Below, in pieces: positions 1-5,808 of a stretch of DNA of 5,808 nucleotides; position 1 is the stretch's first letter; every line of letters starts with the position of its first letter. The notes under the pieces were generated by a model. The model was not told the origin of the DNA. It saw nothing but the letters and a program-made list of their open reading frames with translations, and made no database searches. Origin of the DNA: an uncultured Clostridiaceae bacterium (GTDB lineage: Bacteria; Bacillota; Clostridia; Lachnospirales; Lachnospiraceae); contig CAUCBQ010000133.1 of NCBI GenBank assembly GCA_958441075.1, positions 1 to 5,808 on the forward strand. The letters run 5' to 3'. A program made the translations under genes and the position numbers.

Positions 1-9
1 GGAAAAAGG

Positions 10-1125
10 ATGGAAAAAATCAGAATGGCCGTTATTGGGATCGGTACAATGGGAAAAAAATATGCGAAAATGATACAGGAGGGAAGGATTTCCGGGATGT
101 GTCTTGGGGCAGTCTGCTGCAGGAGTTATGAAAGCAGTCAGTGGGCAAAAGCGGAGCTTGGCGGAGAGATTCCTGTCTTTCAGGATACAGAGAAGCTGTT
201 TGAAGCTTCAGAATTGTTTGATGCCTGCCTTATAGTTACGCCCCATAAGCTGCATCCGGAGATGATTATACAGGCATTTGATAAGGGAAAGCATATATTC
301 TGTGATAAACCTATAGGTGTTTCTATGGGACAGTGCCTGAAGATCCGTCAGAAGGCAGAAGAGAAGGACCTTGTTTTTGCAATGATGTTTCATCAGAGGA
401 TGTATCCAAAGTATGAACGAATCCATGAACTTCTTGAAAGTGGGACTCTGGGACAGATCCGCCGCATTCTGATGGAGAACTCCAGATATTATAGAACCTG
501 GCATTATCATAAATCCGGAAGCTGGAGAAGCAGCTGGAGGGGAGAAGGAGGCGGTGCGCTATTAAACCAGGGACAGCATTTACTGGACGTATGGCAGTGG
601 CTTTTTGGAATGCCGGAACGTCTTTATGCTTTGATTCCCTATGGAAAGTATAACGATTTTTCAGTGGATGATGAGGCTACGATTGTGATGAAATATCCGG
701 ATAAGAAAACAGCAGTATTTATTCTTACTACGGGAGAAGGAACCTGGACCGAACGGCTGGAAATTGTGGGATCTAAGGGAACGCTTCTTTTGGAGGACAG
801 CCATCTGACCCTTCATCTGTATGATCGGGATCTGGAAGAATATAAAAGGACGGCTTCCTGCAATTCCAGAGAAGAACTGAAGGAGAGAGTTACAGAGGAA
901 ACATTTCCTCAGGATGAAGAACCCTATGAGGAAATGCTGGCGGATTTTGCACAGGCTGTTTTGGAAAAACACCCGGTCAGAGTCAATGGGCTGGAAGGCT
1001 TAAATTCTCTGGAGCTTACCAATGCCGCCTATCTTTCTGCCTGGATGGGAGCGCCTGTCTCTCTTCCAATAGACGAAGCGCAGTATGAGAGGGAGCTGGA
1101 AAAACGTATCAGGAAGGAAATATGA
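10..1125 (+). CDS. Gfo/Idh/MocA family NAD(P)-dependent oxidoreductase
   Basis: A 371-residue protein of the length usual for this family of sugar, inositol and glycoside dehydrogenases, which act in the cytoplasm. Visible are an N-terminal Rossmann fold with the nucleotide loop GIGTMG (residues 10-15), the EKP-type motif CDKPIG with the conserved lysine at K100, and a C-terminal substrate domain. That domain carries GEGGGALLNQGQHLLD (about 178-193), which supplies H190. The residue four before this histidine, Asp in inositol dehydrogenase, is Asn186; from memory this is common in the GGGxLLNQ branch. The WRSSWRGEGGG run fits enzymes acting on glycosides or polyols, but the substrate cannot be read from sequence. 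The stop overlaps the next gene by four bases, so the two are probably translationally coupled. The start is uncertain: ATG at 10 has only GGAAAAAGG before it at the window edge, while ATG at 25 is preceded by AAGGATGG. An upstream operon partner is likely but not visible. Confidence 0.9.
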   Translation: MEKIRMAVIGIGTMGKKYAKMIQEGRISGMCLGAVCCRSYESSQWAKAELGGEIPVFQDTEKLFEASELFDACLIVTPHKLHPEMIIQAFDKGKHIFCDKPIGVSMGQCLKIRQKAEEKDLVFAMMFHQRMYPKYERIHELLESGTLGQIRRILMENSRYYRTWHYHKSGSWRSSWRGEGGGALLNQGQHLLDVWQWLFGMPERLYALIPYGKYNDFSVDDEATIVMKYPDKKTAVFILTTGEGTWTERLEIVGSKGTLLLEDSHLTLHLYDRDLEEYKRTASCNSREELKERVTEETFPQDEEPYEEMLADFAQAVLEKHPVRVNGLEGLNSLELTNAAYLSAWMGAPVSLPIDEAQYERELEKRIRKEI

Positions 1126-2183
1126 AACCATTGTCATTTGTTATCATCGGCTCCGGCTTCAGGGCCATGTTTTACGGGAGAATTGCCAGACGGTATCCGG
1201 AGCTGTTTACACTAAAATACATATTATGCAGATCTGAGGAGAAGGCCGCAAAGGTTCATGGAGAAACAGGTTTTCCCACAACTGTATCAGACGAGGACTG
1301 CAAAAACTCCAAACCGGATTTCGTGGTTGTTGCAGTAAATAAAGGGAATATTGCAGATGTGGCAGAGAAATGGGCGTTGATGGGCTATCCTGTGCTTACT
1401 GAAACACCGATTGGATGCAGCTTGAAACAATTAAGACGAATCTGGGAATTAAAAGAGAAATACCATTGTAAAATTCAGGTCTGCGAGCAGTATTTTCATT
1501 GTCCGACTCTCAGGGCAGGACTGCATCAGCTTCAAAATGAAGCCATAGGACAGCCAGACTCCATGTATCTGTCGCTGGTACATGAATACCATGGGGCCAG
1601 TCTGATCAGAAAATATCTTCTGATGGGGCATGAACGCTTTTCTGTTATAGGAAAGCAGTTTACGTTTCCGCTGACAGAGACAGATTCCCGTCAGGGGGCT
1701 GTTACGGATGGTTCTGTAAGCAGCCGGGAGAGAATCATGGCGCTGTTTGAATTTGCTTCCGGAAAGACGGCGCTTTATGATTTTTCGGGGGAACAGTACC
1801 GGTCTTTTATACGCAGCCGCCATGTGACCGTTCGCGGACAGAAAGGAGAGCTTACGGATCAGATTCTTTACAGACTTACAGAAGAAAATTTCCCTGAAAC
1901 CCTATATCTTATGCCGGAATTAGATTCACGGTACAGACAGCTTGAAACAAAACGTTTAAGGGATTGTGTCCGGGGCTGGAAGCCTGAGCTGTATCTGGAT
2001 GAGATTGAGGATGAATATGCCATTGCCTGTATGCTTTATGATATGAGAGAGTATCTCAATTCGGGAAAAGAAATTTATCCTTTAAGGGATGCTCTTCAGG
2101 ACAGCTATATGGCTCTGCTGCTCCAGGAGGCTGTCATGTCAGAGGGCTGTAAGATTCATTCCCAGCCAATGCCCTGGAATTAG
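1122..2183 (+). CDS. Divergent Gfo/Idh/MocA family oxidoreductase lacking the EKP lysine
   Basis: A 353-residue protein with an N-terminal Rossmann fold: VIIGSGFRA (residues 7-15) gives the GxG loop, followed by a strand, VVVAVNKG, at about 68-75. Where most family members have EKP, this protein reads TETPIG (93-98), so the usual catalytic lysine is Thr95. The usual GGGxLxDxGxHxxD region is replaced by LVHEYHGASLIRKYL (about 152-166), with H154 and H157. Further on, FEFASGKTALYDF and EQYRSFIRS (about 209-232) resemble, from memory, an uncharacterised clostridial subgroup that shares the ETP and HxYHxxSLIR motifs. It may bind NAD(P) yet use other catalytic residues, or act as a partner to the preceding enzyme. 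Its ATG sits inside the ATGA overlap with the upstream stop, and AGGAAGG lies five bases before it, a strong sign of coupling. Family assignment is secure; the reaction is unknown. Confidence 0.85.
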   Translation: MKPLSFVIIGSGFRAMFYGRIARRYPELFTLKYILCRSEEKAAKVHGETGFPTTVSDEDCKNSKPDFVVVAVNKGNIADVAEKWALMGYPVLTETPIGCSLKQLRRIWELKEKYHCKIQVCEQYFHCPTLRAGLHQLQNEAIGQPDSMYLSLVHEYHGASLIRKYLLMGHERFSVIGKQFTFPLTETDSRQGAVTDGSVSSRERIMALFEFASGKTALYDFSGEQYRSFIRSRHVTVRGQKGELTDQILYRLTEENFPETLYLMPELDSRYRQLETKRLRDCVRGWKPELYLDEIEDEYAIACMLYDMREYLNSGKEIYPLRDALQDSYMALLLQEAVMSEGCKIHSQPMPWN

Positions 2184-2202
2184 AAAAACGCTTTTCGTTT
2201 AA

Positions 2203-2214
2203 AAATCCGGATTT
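2203..2214. promoter_or_regulatory. Perfect 12-bp palindrome, possible operator before oleate hydratase
   Basis: AAATCCGGATTT reads identically on both strands and lies 82 bases before the oleate hydratase ATG. A smaller dyad, AAACG-CTTTT-CGTTT (2186-2200), sits just before it. A −10-like hexamer TATCAT occurs at 2225-2230, which would put the palindrome over the −15 to −30 part of a promoter, a normal place for a repressor. No matching −35 box is visible, so the promoter is weakly supported. The assignment as an operator is inferred from symmetry and position only. The 113-base gap contains no convincing terminator for the upstream pair. Confidence 0.3.
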
Positions 2215-2296
2215 CGGTACAGACTATCATCAGATCTGCAGCATGGGCGAATGAAAGGCCTGTGCCGGATACTTGGTAAAAACGAAAGGAAAGTCT

Positions 2297-4234
2297 ATGA
2301 AAAAGGGAAAAATGTGGAAGGCGGGGGCTGCAGGAATAATGGCTGCGGGAACAGGAGCAGTCCTTATGATGGCCAGCCGGAAAAAGGGGCGGATGCACAG
2401 GCTTACGGACAGCAATTCCTCCTGTAAAAATAAAGGGGAAAAGGGAGAAAATCAGAGGATTTATTATTCCAAAGGCAATTATGAGGCATTTGCCCGTCCT
2501 AAAAAACCTGAGGGAATAGAAGAAAAGTCGGCCTGGTTAATCGGCGGTGGTCTGGCTTCTCTGGCGGCGGCCTGTTTTCTGATCCGGGATGCCGGAATGT
2601 CCGGGGATAAAATCCATATTCTGGAAGCATCTGACCGTACTGGGGGAGCCTGCGACGGAATTCTGGATTCATCGAGAGGATATATTATGCGCGGCGGACG
2701 TGAGATGGAGGATCATTTTGAATGCCTGTGGGATCTGTTTCGATCCATCCCTTCGCTTGATACGCCGGGGGCCTCGGTGCTGGATGAATTTTACTGGCTT
2801 AATAAGGCTGATCCCAATTATTCCCTCTGCAGGGTAACGGAAAAACAGGGGAAGCCTGCCTGTACACAGGGGTATTTTGGTCTCAGCGAAAAGGCGGAAC
2901 GTCAGATTATGAAGCTGTTTTTTACCTGCGATGAAGACCTGTATGATAAAACCATAGAAGATGTATTTGACAATGAAGTATTTGACTCGCCCTTCTGGCT
3001 TTACTGGCGCACCATGTTCGCTTTTGAGAACTGGCACAGCGCTCTGGAAATGAAGCTTTATCTCAGGCGTTTTGTTCATCATATCGGCGGCCTTCCTGAT
3101 TTTTCAGCATTGAAATTTACACGCTACAATCAGTATGAATCACTGATTCTTCCTCTGAAACGGTATCTGGAAGAAGCCGGTGTGGAATTTCGCTTTGGAG
3201 TTGCAGTGACAAATGTGGAGTTTGACATCAGAGAGGGAAAAAAGACGGCAAAATTTCTGGACTGCATGATAAATGGCGCAAAAGCACAGATTCCTCTTAC
3301 AGAACAGGACCTGGTATTTATTACAAATGGAAGCTGTACAGAGGGAACGGTTTACGGAGACCAGGATCATAAACCGGACCCGAAAAGACAGTCGGAGCCT
3401 GAACACAGTTGGACACTCTGGAAAAATATAGCAGTACAGGATACGTCCTTTGGACGTCCGGAAAAATTCTGCTCCAACCGTGAAAAGACCTGTTGGGAAT
3501 CAGCCACAATTACTACATCGGATGAGACGATCCTTTCTTATATAAAAAAGATAGCCCGAAGAGATCCGCGTACAGGAAAGGTAGTTACAGGAGGAATTGT
3601 CAGCTGTCAGGATTCCGGCTGGCTTTTAAGCTGGACGGTCAACCGCCAGGGTCAGTTTAAGGCTCAGAAGAAAGAAGAGGTATGCATCTGGCTCTATGGA
3701 TTATTTCCAAATGGAGTGGGAAATTTCGTGCCCAAGCCTATGGGGGAATGTACGGGAAGGGAAATCACGGAGGAATGGCTGTATCATCTGGGAGTTCCGG
3801 CTGACCAGATTCATGATCTGGCTGCCTGGGGAGCGGTCTGCGTTCCGGCTATGATGCCCTATATTACGGCCTTTTTCATGCCCAGAAGAGAGGGAGACCG
3901 CCCGGATGTAATTCCTGAGGGAAGCGTAAATGCCGCCTTTATCGGCCAGTTTGCCCAAACTCCCAGAGACACGGTCTTTACAACGGAGTATTCCGTGCGT
4001 ACGGCTATGGAGGCTGTTTACGGCCTGTGCGGCGTAGACCGGGGGGTACCGGAGGTATGGGGCAGCGCTTATGATATGAGAGAGCTTTTAAATGCCTCGG
4101 TAAAGCTTATGGATGGAGTTTCACCTTTAAAGAAAAGGCTTCCGGCATGTTTGGAGAAAGCAGGGAAAATGGCGATTAAAAAAATTGAACATACGGAGAT
4201 AGGAGAACTTCTCAGGGAATGCGGAGTGCTGTAG
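2297..4234 (+). CDS. ohyA: Oleate hydratase (FAD-dependent, MCRA family)
   Basis: Adds water to the cis-9 double bond of oleate and similar fatty acids, giving 10-hydroxy acids. FAD is needed without net redox. The 645-residue product matches my memory of Staphylococcus aureus OhyA nearly from its first residue: YYSKGNYEAFARPKKPEG (56-73), FAD loop LIGGGLASLAA (81-91), HILE (107-110), and RGGREM (132-137) holding catalytic Glu136. Tyr255, in EMKLYL, lies 119 residues later, the same spacing as E82/Y201 in S. aureus and E122/Y241 in Elizabethkingia. Later blocks DFSALKFTRYNQYES, TGREITEEWLYHLGVP and DTVFTTEYSVRTAMEA also match. About 54 extra N-terminal residues hold a small-residue hydrophobic stretch (9-26) followed by a basic, hydrophilic linker, suggesting a membrane anchor. 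ATG 2297 is chosen because AAAGGA lies six bases upstream; the upstream in-frame TTG (2273) has no ribosome site. It probably has its own promoter. The role could be fatty-acid detoxification. Confidence 0.96.
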   Translation: MKKGKMWKAGAAGIMAAGTGAVLMMASRKKGRMHRLTDSNSSCKNKGEKGENQRIYYSKGNYEAFARPKKPEGIEEKSAWLIGGGLASLAAACFLIRDAGMSGDKIHILEASDRTGGACDGILDSSRGYIMRGGREMEDHFECLWDLFRSIPSLDTPGASVLDEFYWLNKADPNYSLCRVTEKQGKPACTQGYFGLSEKAERQIMKLFFTCDEDLYDKTIEDVFDNEVFDSPFWLYWRTMFAFENWHSALEMKLYLRRFVHHIGGLPDFSALKFTRYNQYESLILPLKRYLEEAGVEFRFGVAVTNVEFDIREGKKTAKFLDCMINGAKAQIPLTEQDLVFITNGSCTEGTVYGDQDHKPDPKRQSEPEHSWTLWKNIAVQDTSFGRPEKFCSNREKTCWESATITTSDETILSYIKKIARRDPRTGKVVTGGIVSCQDSGWLLSWTVNRQGQFKAQKKEEVCIWLYGLFPNGVGNFVPKPMGECTGREITEEWLYHLGVPADQIHDLAAWGAVCVPAMMPYITAFFMPRREGDRPDVIPEGSVNAAFIGQFAQTPRDTVFTTEYSVRTAMEAVYGLCGVDRGVPEVWGSAYDMRELLNASVKLMDGVSPLKKRLPACLEKAGKMAIKKIEHTEIGELLRECGVL

Positions 4235-4246
4235 CATTATAGACAA

Positions 4247-4279
4247 CAGGCAGAATCCCATATAAAAGGATTCTGCCTG
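4247..4279. terminator. Hairpin between convergent genes, probable terminator
   Basis: CAGGCAGAATCC (4247-4258) pairs perfectly over 12 bases with GGATTCTGCCTG (4268-4279) around a nine-base loop. It lies 13 bases after the oleate hydratase stop and 39 bases beyond the purC stop, so it could serve both converging genes. Neither side carries a strong T-tract: the minus strand continues TTGTCTATAAT and the plus strand AATGTCTGCC. Use as an intrinsic terminator is therefore likely from position and stem, and better supported for purC, but not certain. Confidence 0.6.
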
Positions 4280-4317
4280 AATGTCTGCCTGTCTCAGCGG
4301 TATGGGACAGAAGTCGC

Positions 4318-5181
4318 TTACTGTAATTTGGTTCCTGTAAGCATTTCGTAGCTCTGGAGGTATTTGTCAATGGTTTTTTCTACGATTTCCTCAGGAAGGG
4401 TCCAGTCATTACCCGGATGAGCAGTGAGCCAGTCTCTGGCAAACTGCTTGTCAAAGGAAGGCTGGGAGTGACCGGGTTCGTAGCCCTGTGCAGGCCAGAA
4501 GCGGGAGCTGTCAGGTGTCAGCATCTCGTCGCCCAAGACTACGTTTCCATCCTCATCCAGACCAAATTCAAACTTGGTATCAGCGATGATAATACCCCGG
4601 CTTAATGCATAGTCCGCACATTTTTTATAGAGAGCGATTGTATAATCCCGGATCAGGGTTGCATAGTGCTCGCCCTTTCCAGGGAAATATTTTTCCAGAT
4701 GGGCAATGCTCTGCTCAAAAGAAATATTTTCATCATGATCACCGATTTCAGCTTTAGTAGAAGGGGTGTAGATAGGCTCAGGAAGCTTTTCGGATTCCTG
4801 TAAGCCTTCCGGAAGACGGATGCCGCATACGGTGCCGTTTTCCTGATAGCTTTTCCAGCCGCTGCCTGTGATGTAGCCTCTCACGATGCACTCTACAGGG
4901 ATCATGGTAAGCTTTTTGCACATCATGCTTTTTCCATCAAACGCAGGCTGCTGGAAGAACTGGGGCATATCTTTTACATCCACGGAAATCATGTGGTTGG
5001 GGAGAATGTCCTTTGTAAAGTCAAACCAGAACCTGGACATCTGGGTCAGCACTGTACCCTTCCCGGACACAACGTTGTGCAGGATCACATCAAAGCAGCT
5101 GATCCGGTCAGTGGCAACCATAATCAGGCTGTCGCCGTTGTCATAAATCTCACGAACTTTTCCTTCTTTGAACGGTTTCAT
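4318..5181 (-). CDS. purC: Phosphoribosylaminoimidazole-succinocarboxamide synthase (SAICAR synthetase)
   Basis: Joins aspartate to CAIR using ATP to make SAICAR, a step of de novo purine synthesis in the cytoplasm. The 287-residue protein is the longer form seen in many clostridia and in yeast Ade1, rather than the roughly 240-residue Bacillus form. Motifs in order: GKVREIYD (7-14), ATDRISCFD (23-31), VECIVRGYITGSGWK (96-110), PSTKAEIGDHDENI (140-153, first family signature), IIIADTKFEFG (197-207, second signature) and DEMLTPDSSRFW (218-229). Active-site blocks look complete. The start is the ATG ending at 5181, because homology begins there and GAGG (5190-5193) lies eight bases upstream; the reading frame stays open to 5370 but that part is T-rich leader. 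It stands alone, convergent with oleate hydratase and divergent from the GH3 gene, with no other pur gene in view. Confidence 0.97.
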   Translation of the reverse strand: MKPFKEGKVREIYDNGDSLIMVATDRISCFDVILHNVVSGKGTVLTQMSRFWFDFTKDILPNHMISVDVKDMPQFFQQPAFDGKSMMCKKLTMIPVECIVRGYITGSGWKSYQENGTVCGIRLPEGLQESEKLPEPIYTPSTKAEIGDHDENISFEQSIAHLEKYFPGKGEHYATLIRDYTIALYKKCADYALSRGIIIADTKFEFGLDEDGNVVLGDEMLTPDSSRFWPAQGYEPGHSQPSFDKQFARDWLTAHPGNDWTLPEEIVEKTIDKYLQSYEMLTGTKLQ

Positions 5182-5228
5182 GTCATATACCTCGCTATAT
5201 GTAAGATTTTTGATGTAGCTTCTATCTA

Positions 5229-5302
5229 AGAATAAACGAAACACAATGCAAAAATCAATACCCAGATTGAAAATTATGTCATAACAGCAGTAAAAAAAAC
5301 AA
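5229..5302 (-). promoter_or_regulatory. Candidate purC promoters (two overlapping options)
   Basis: Reading the minus strand, the upstream option is TTGTTT (5297-5302), an 18-base spacer and CATAAT (5273-5278), preceded by TGA to give an extended −10 (TGACATAAT). This implies a leader of about 85 bases. The downstream option is TTGATT (5253-5258), an 18-base spacer and TATTCT (5229-5234), with a leader of about 40 bases. Both are sigma-A-like; the first has the better −10. No purine riboswitch or recognised PurR box was seen in the leader. Confidence 0.45.
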
Positions 5303-5379
5303 GGTTCTCTCTTATGCACAATAAACAGAAGAAAAAACAGGACGGTCAGGACAAAATTACCACAGGTCAAAAAGAATGA

Positions 5380-5408
5380 TTGATATTATGGAAAATCCGC
5401 GTTAAACT
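5380..5408 (+). promoter_or_regulatory. Sigma-A-type promoter for the GH3 gene
   Basis: TTGATA (5380-5385, five of six to consensus), a 17-base spacer and TAAACT (5403-5408, four of six) form the best promoter in the window. Transcription would begin near 5415, about 30 bases before the ATG at 5446. A small dyad, CGTTA-AAC-TAACG (5400-5412), overlaps the −10 box and could bind a regulator. An 8-bp inverted repeat (AGGTCAAA at 5364-5371, TTTGACCT at 5437-5444) brackets the promoter. Confidence 0.55.
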
Positions 5409-5445
5409 AACGGAGAAGCGCCAAAAAAAACAGGAGTTTGACCTT

Positions 5446-5808
5446 ATGATACGACAGAAAAAAAGACATTTTAAAAAGAAGGGCACCCTAAGGCCGGGCC
5501 TTGTGATTACCTCCCTTGTGCTTGCCTTCAGCATTGCAGTAACAGGGACAGCGGTCTATTTTAAAGATATAGTAAATATGTATCTGGCGGCAGACCGGAC
5601 CCGGGTATCGGAAGAGGAAATGGCTGCTACAGCACAAAAGAGCACAGATCTGTCCCAGGAGATACAGTCAGAAGGAAGCGTTCTTTTAAAAAACAGTAAA
5701 AATACACTGCCCCTTTCTGATACAGTCCGTCAGGTAAATGTATTTGGCTGGGCTTCTACCCAGTGGCTGGGCGGCGGCTCCGGTTCCGGACGGATCACTC
5801 AGGTAAAA
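5446..5808 (+). CDS. Membrane-anchored GH3-type beta-glucosidase, inverted domain order (5' part)
   Basis: The first 121 codons of a gene that runs off the window, open with no stop. ATG 5446 has AGGAG (5432-5436) nine bases upstream. Residues 1-17 are strongly basic, 18-39 (GLVITSLVLAFSIAVTGTAVYF) form one membrane segment, and no lipobox or clear cleavage site is seen, so the protein is probably anchored with its bulk outside. From residue 76, EGSVLLKNSKNTLPL, then VNVFGW (97-102) and the glycine-rich GGGSGSG (109-115), match the start of the C-terminal domain of glycoside hydrolase family 3. In standard GH3 enzymes this follows a TIM barrel of about 300 residues; here it comes first, as in the inverted enzymes known from Butyrivibrio and Ruminococcus. 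The barrel with the nucleophile Asp should follow beyond the window. Expected role: removing terminal glucose or a similar sugar from beta-glycosides at the cell surface. Exact substrate unknown. Confidence 0.85.
   Translation, partial: MIRQKKRHFKKKGTLRPGLVITSLVLAFSIAVTGTAVYFKDIVNMYLAADRTRVSEEEMAATAQKSTDLSQEIQSEGSVLLKNSKNTLPLSDTVRQVNVFGWASTQWLGGGSGSGRITQVK

Noticed and set aside
2193..2287. TTTCGTTT (2193-2200) complementary to AAACGAAA (2280-2287) next to the oleate hydratase ribosome site
   Set aside because: Pairing could hide the ribosome site, but the arms are short and A/T-rich, and the likely transcript start near 2237 would exclude the first arm.
2273..2296. TTG start adding eight residues to oleate hydratase
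   Set aside because: No ribosome binding site precedes it, while ATG 2297 has AAAGGA six bases upstream.
2669..3082. Long open frames antisense to oleate hydratase and to the oxidoreductases
   Set aside because: They show no recognisable domain, lack ribosome sites and lie wholly opposite well-identified genes.
5182..5370. Open in-frame extension of purC with a hydrophobic 63-residue N-terminus
   Set aside because: SAICAR synthetase homology starts at the ATG ending at 5181, which has GAGG at the right distance. The upstream stretch is T-rich leader that mimics a membrane segment and overlaps both candidate promoters.
5182..5400. Purine riboswitch in front of purC
   Set aside because: I looked for the conserved three-way-junction core and loop sequences and did not find them; the leader after the best promoter is also only about 85 bases or less.
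5332..5435. Direct repeat AAAAAACAGGA (5332-5342 and 5425-5435) and other A-tracts
   Set aside because: Low-complexity A-runs in an A-rich intergenic region; the second copy is simply the ribosome binding site context.

Overview
The window looks like an ordinary chromosomal stretch of a gut-type member of the Clostridia, most likely Lachnospiraceae. This is inferred from the moderate GC content, strong AGGA/GGAGG-type ribosome binding sites, the long (about 290-residue) form of PurC, a membrane-bound GH3 enzyme that begins with its usual C-terminal domain, and the general style of the proteins. No 16S or other phylogenetic marker is present, so the placement is an inference. I see no insertion sequence, phage gene, CRISPR array, tRNA or rRNA.

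Layout: (1) 10-2183, plus strand: two Gfo/Idh/MocA-family NAD(P)-dependent oxidoreductase genes that overlap by four bases (ATGA). They are probably the tail of an operon that starts before the window. The first has the standard dinucleotide-binding and EKP-type lysine motifs. The second belongs to a divergent branch in which the catalytic lysine position is threonine. (2) 2184-2296: a gap with two small dyads, one a perfect 12-bp palindrome, ahead of (3) 2297-4234, plus strand: a full-length FAD-dependent oleate hydratase with intact catalytic Glu and Tyr and an extra N-terminal hydrophobic segment. (4) 4235-4317: a convergent intergenic region with a 12-bp hairpin. (5) 4318-5181, minus strand: purC, SAICAR synthetase. 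(6) 5182-5445: a divergent promoter region. (7) 5446 to the window end, plus strand: the N-terminal 121 codons of a membrane-anchored GH3-type beta-glucosidase that starts with the domain usually found at the C-terminus of GH3 enzymes.

How they work together: apart from the coupled oxidoreductase pair, these look like independent units. The pair probably carries out linked redox steps on a sugar, polyol or glycoside, substrate unknown. Oleate hydratase converts host or dietary unsaturated fatty acids to hydroxy fatty acids, often a detoxification role. PurC belongs to de novo purine synthesis. The GH3 enzyme would release sugars from beta-glycosides at the cell surface. No wholly new system is evident. 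The parts most worth a second look are the divergent second oxidoreductase and its coupling to the first, the anchored oleate hydratase with a palindrome upstream, and the inverted repeats around the GH3 promoter.
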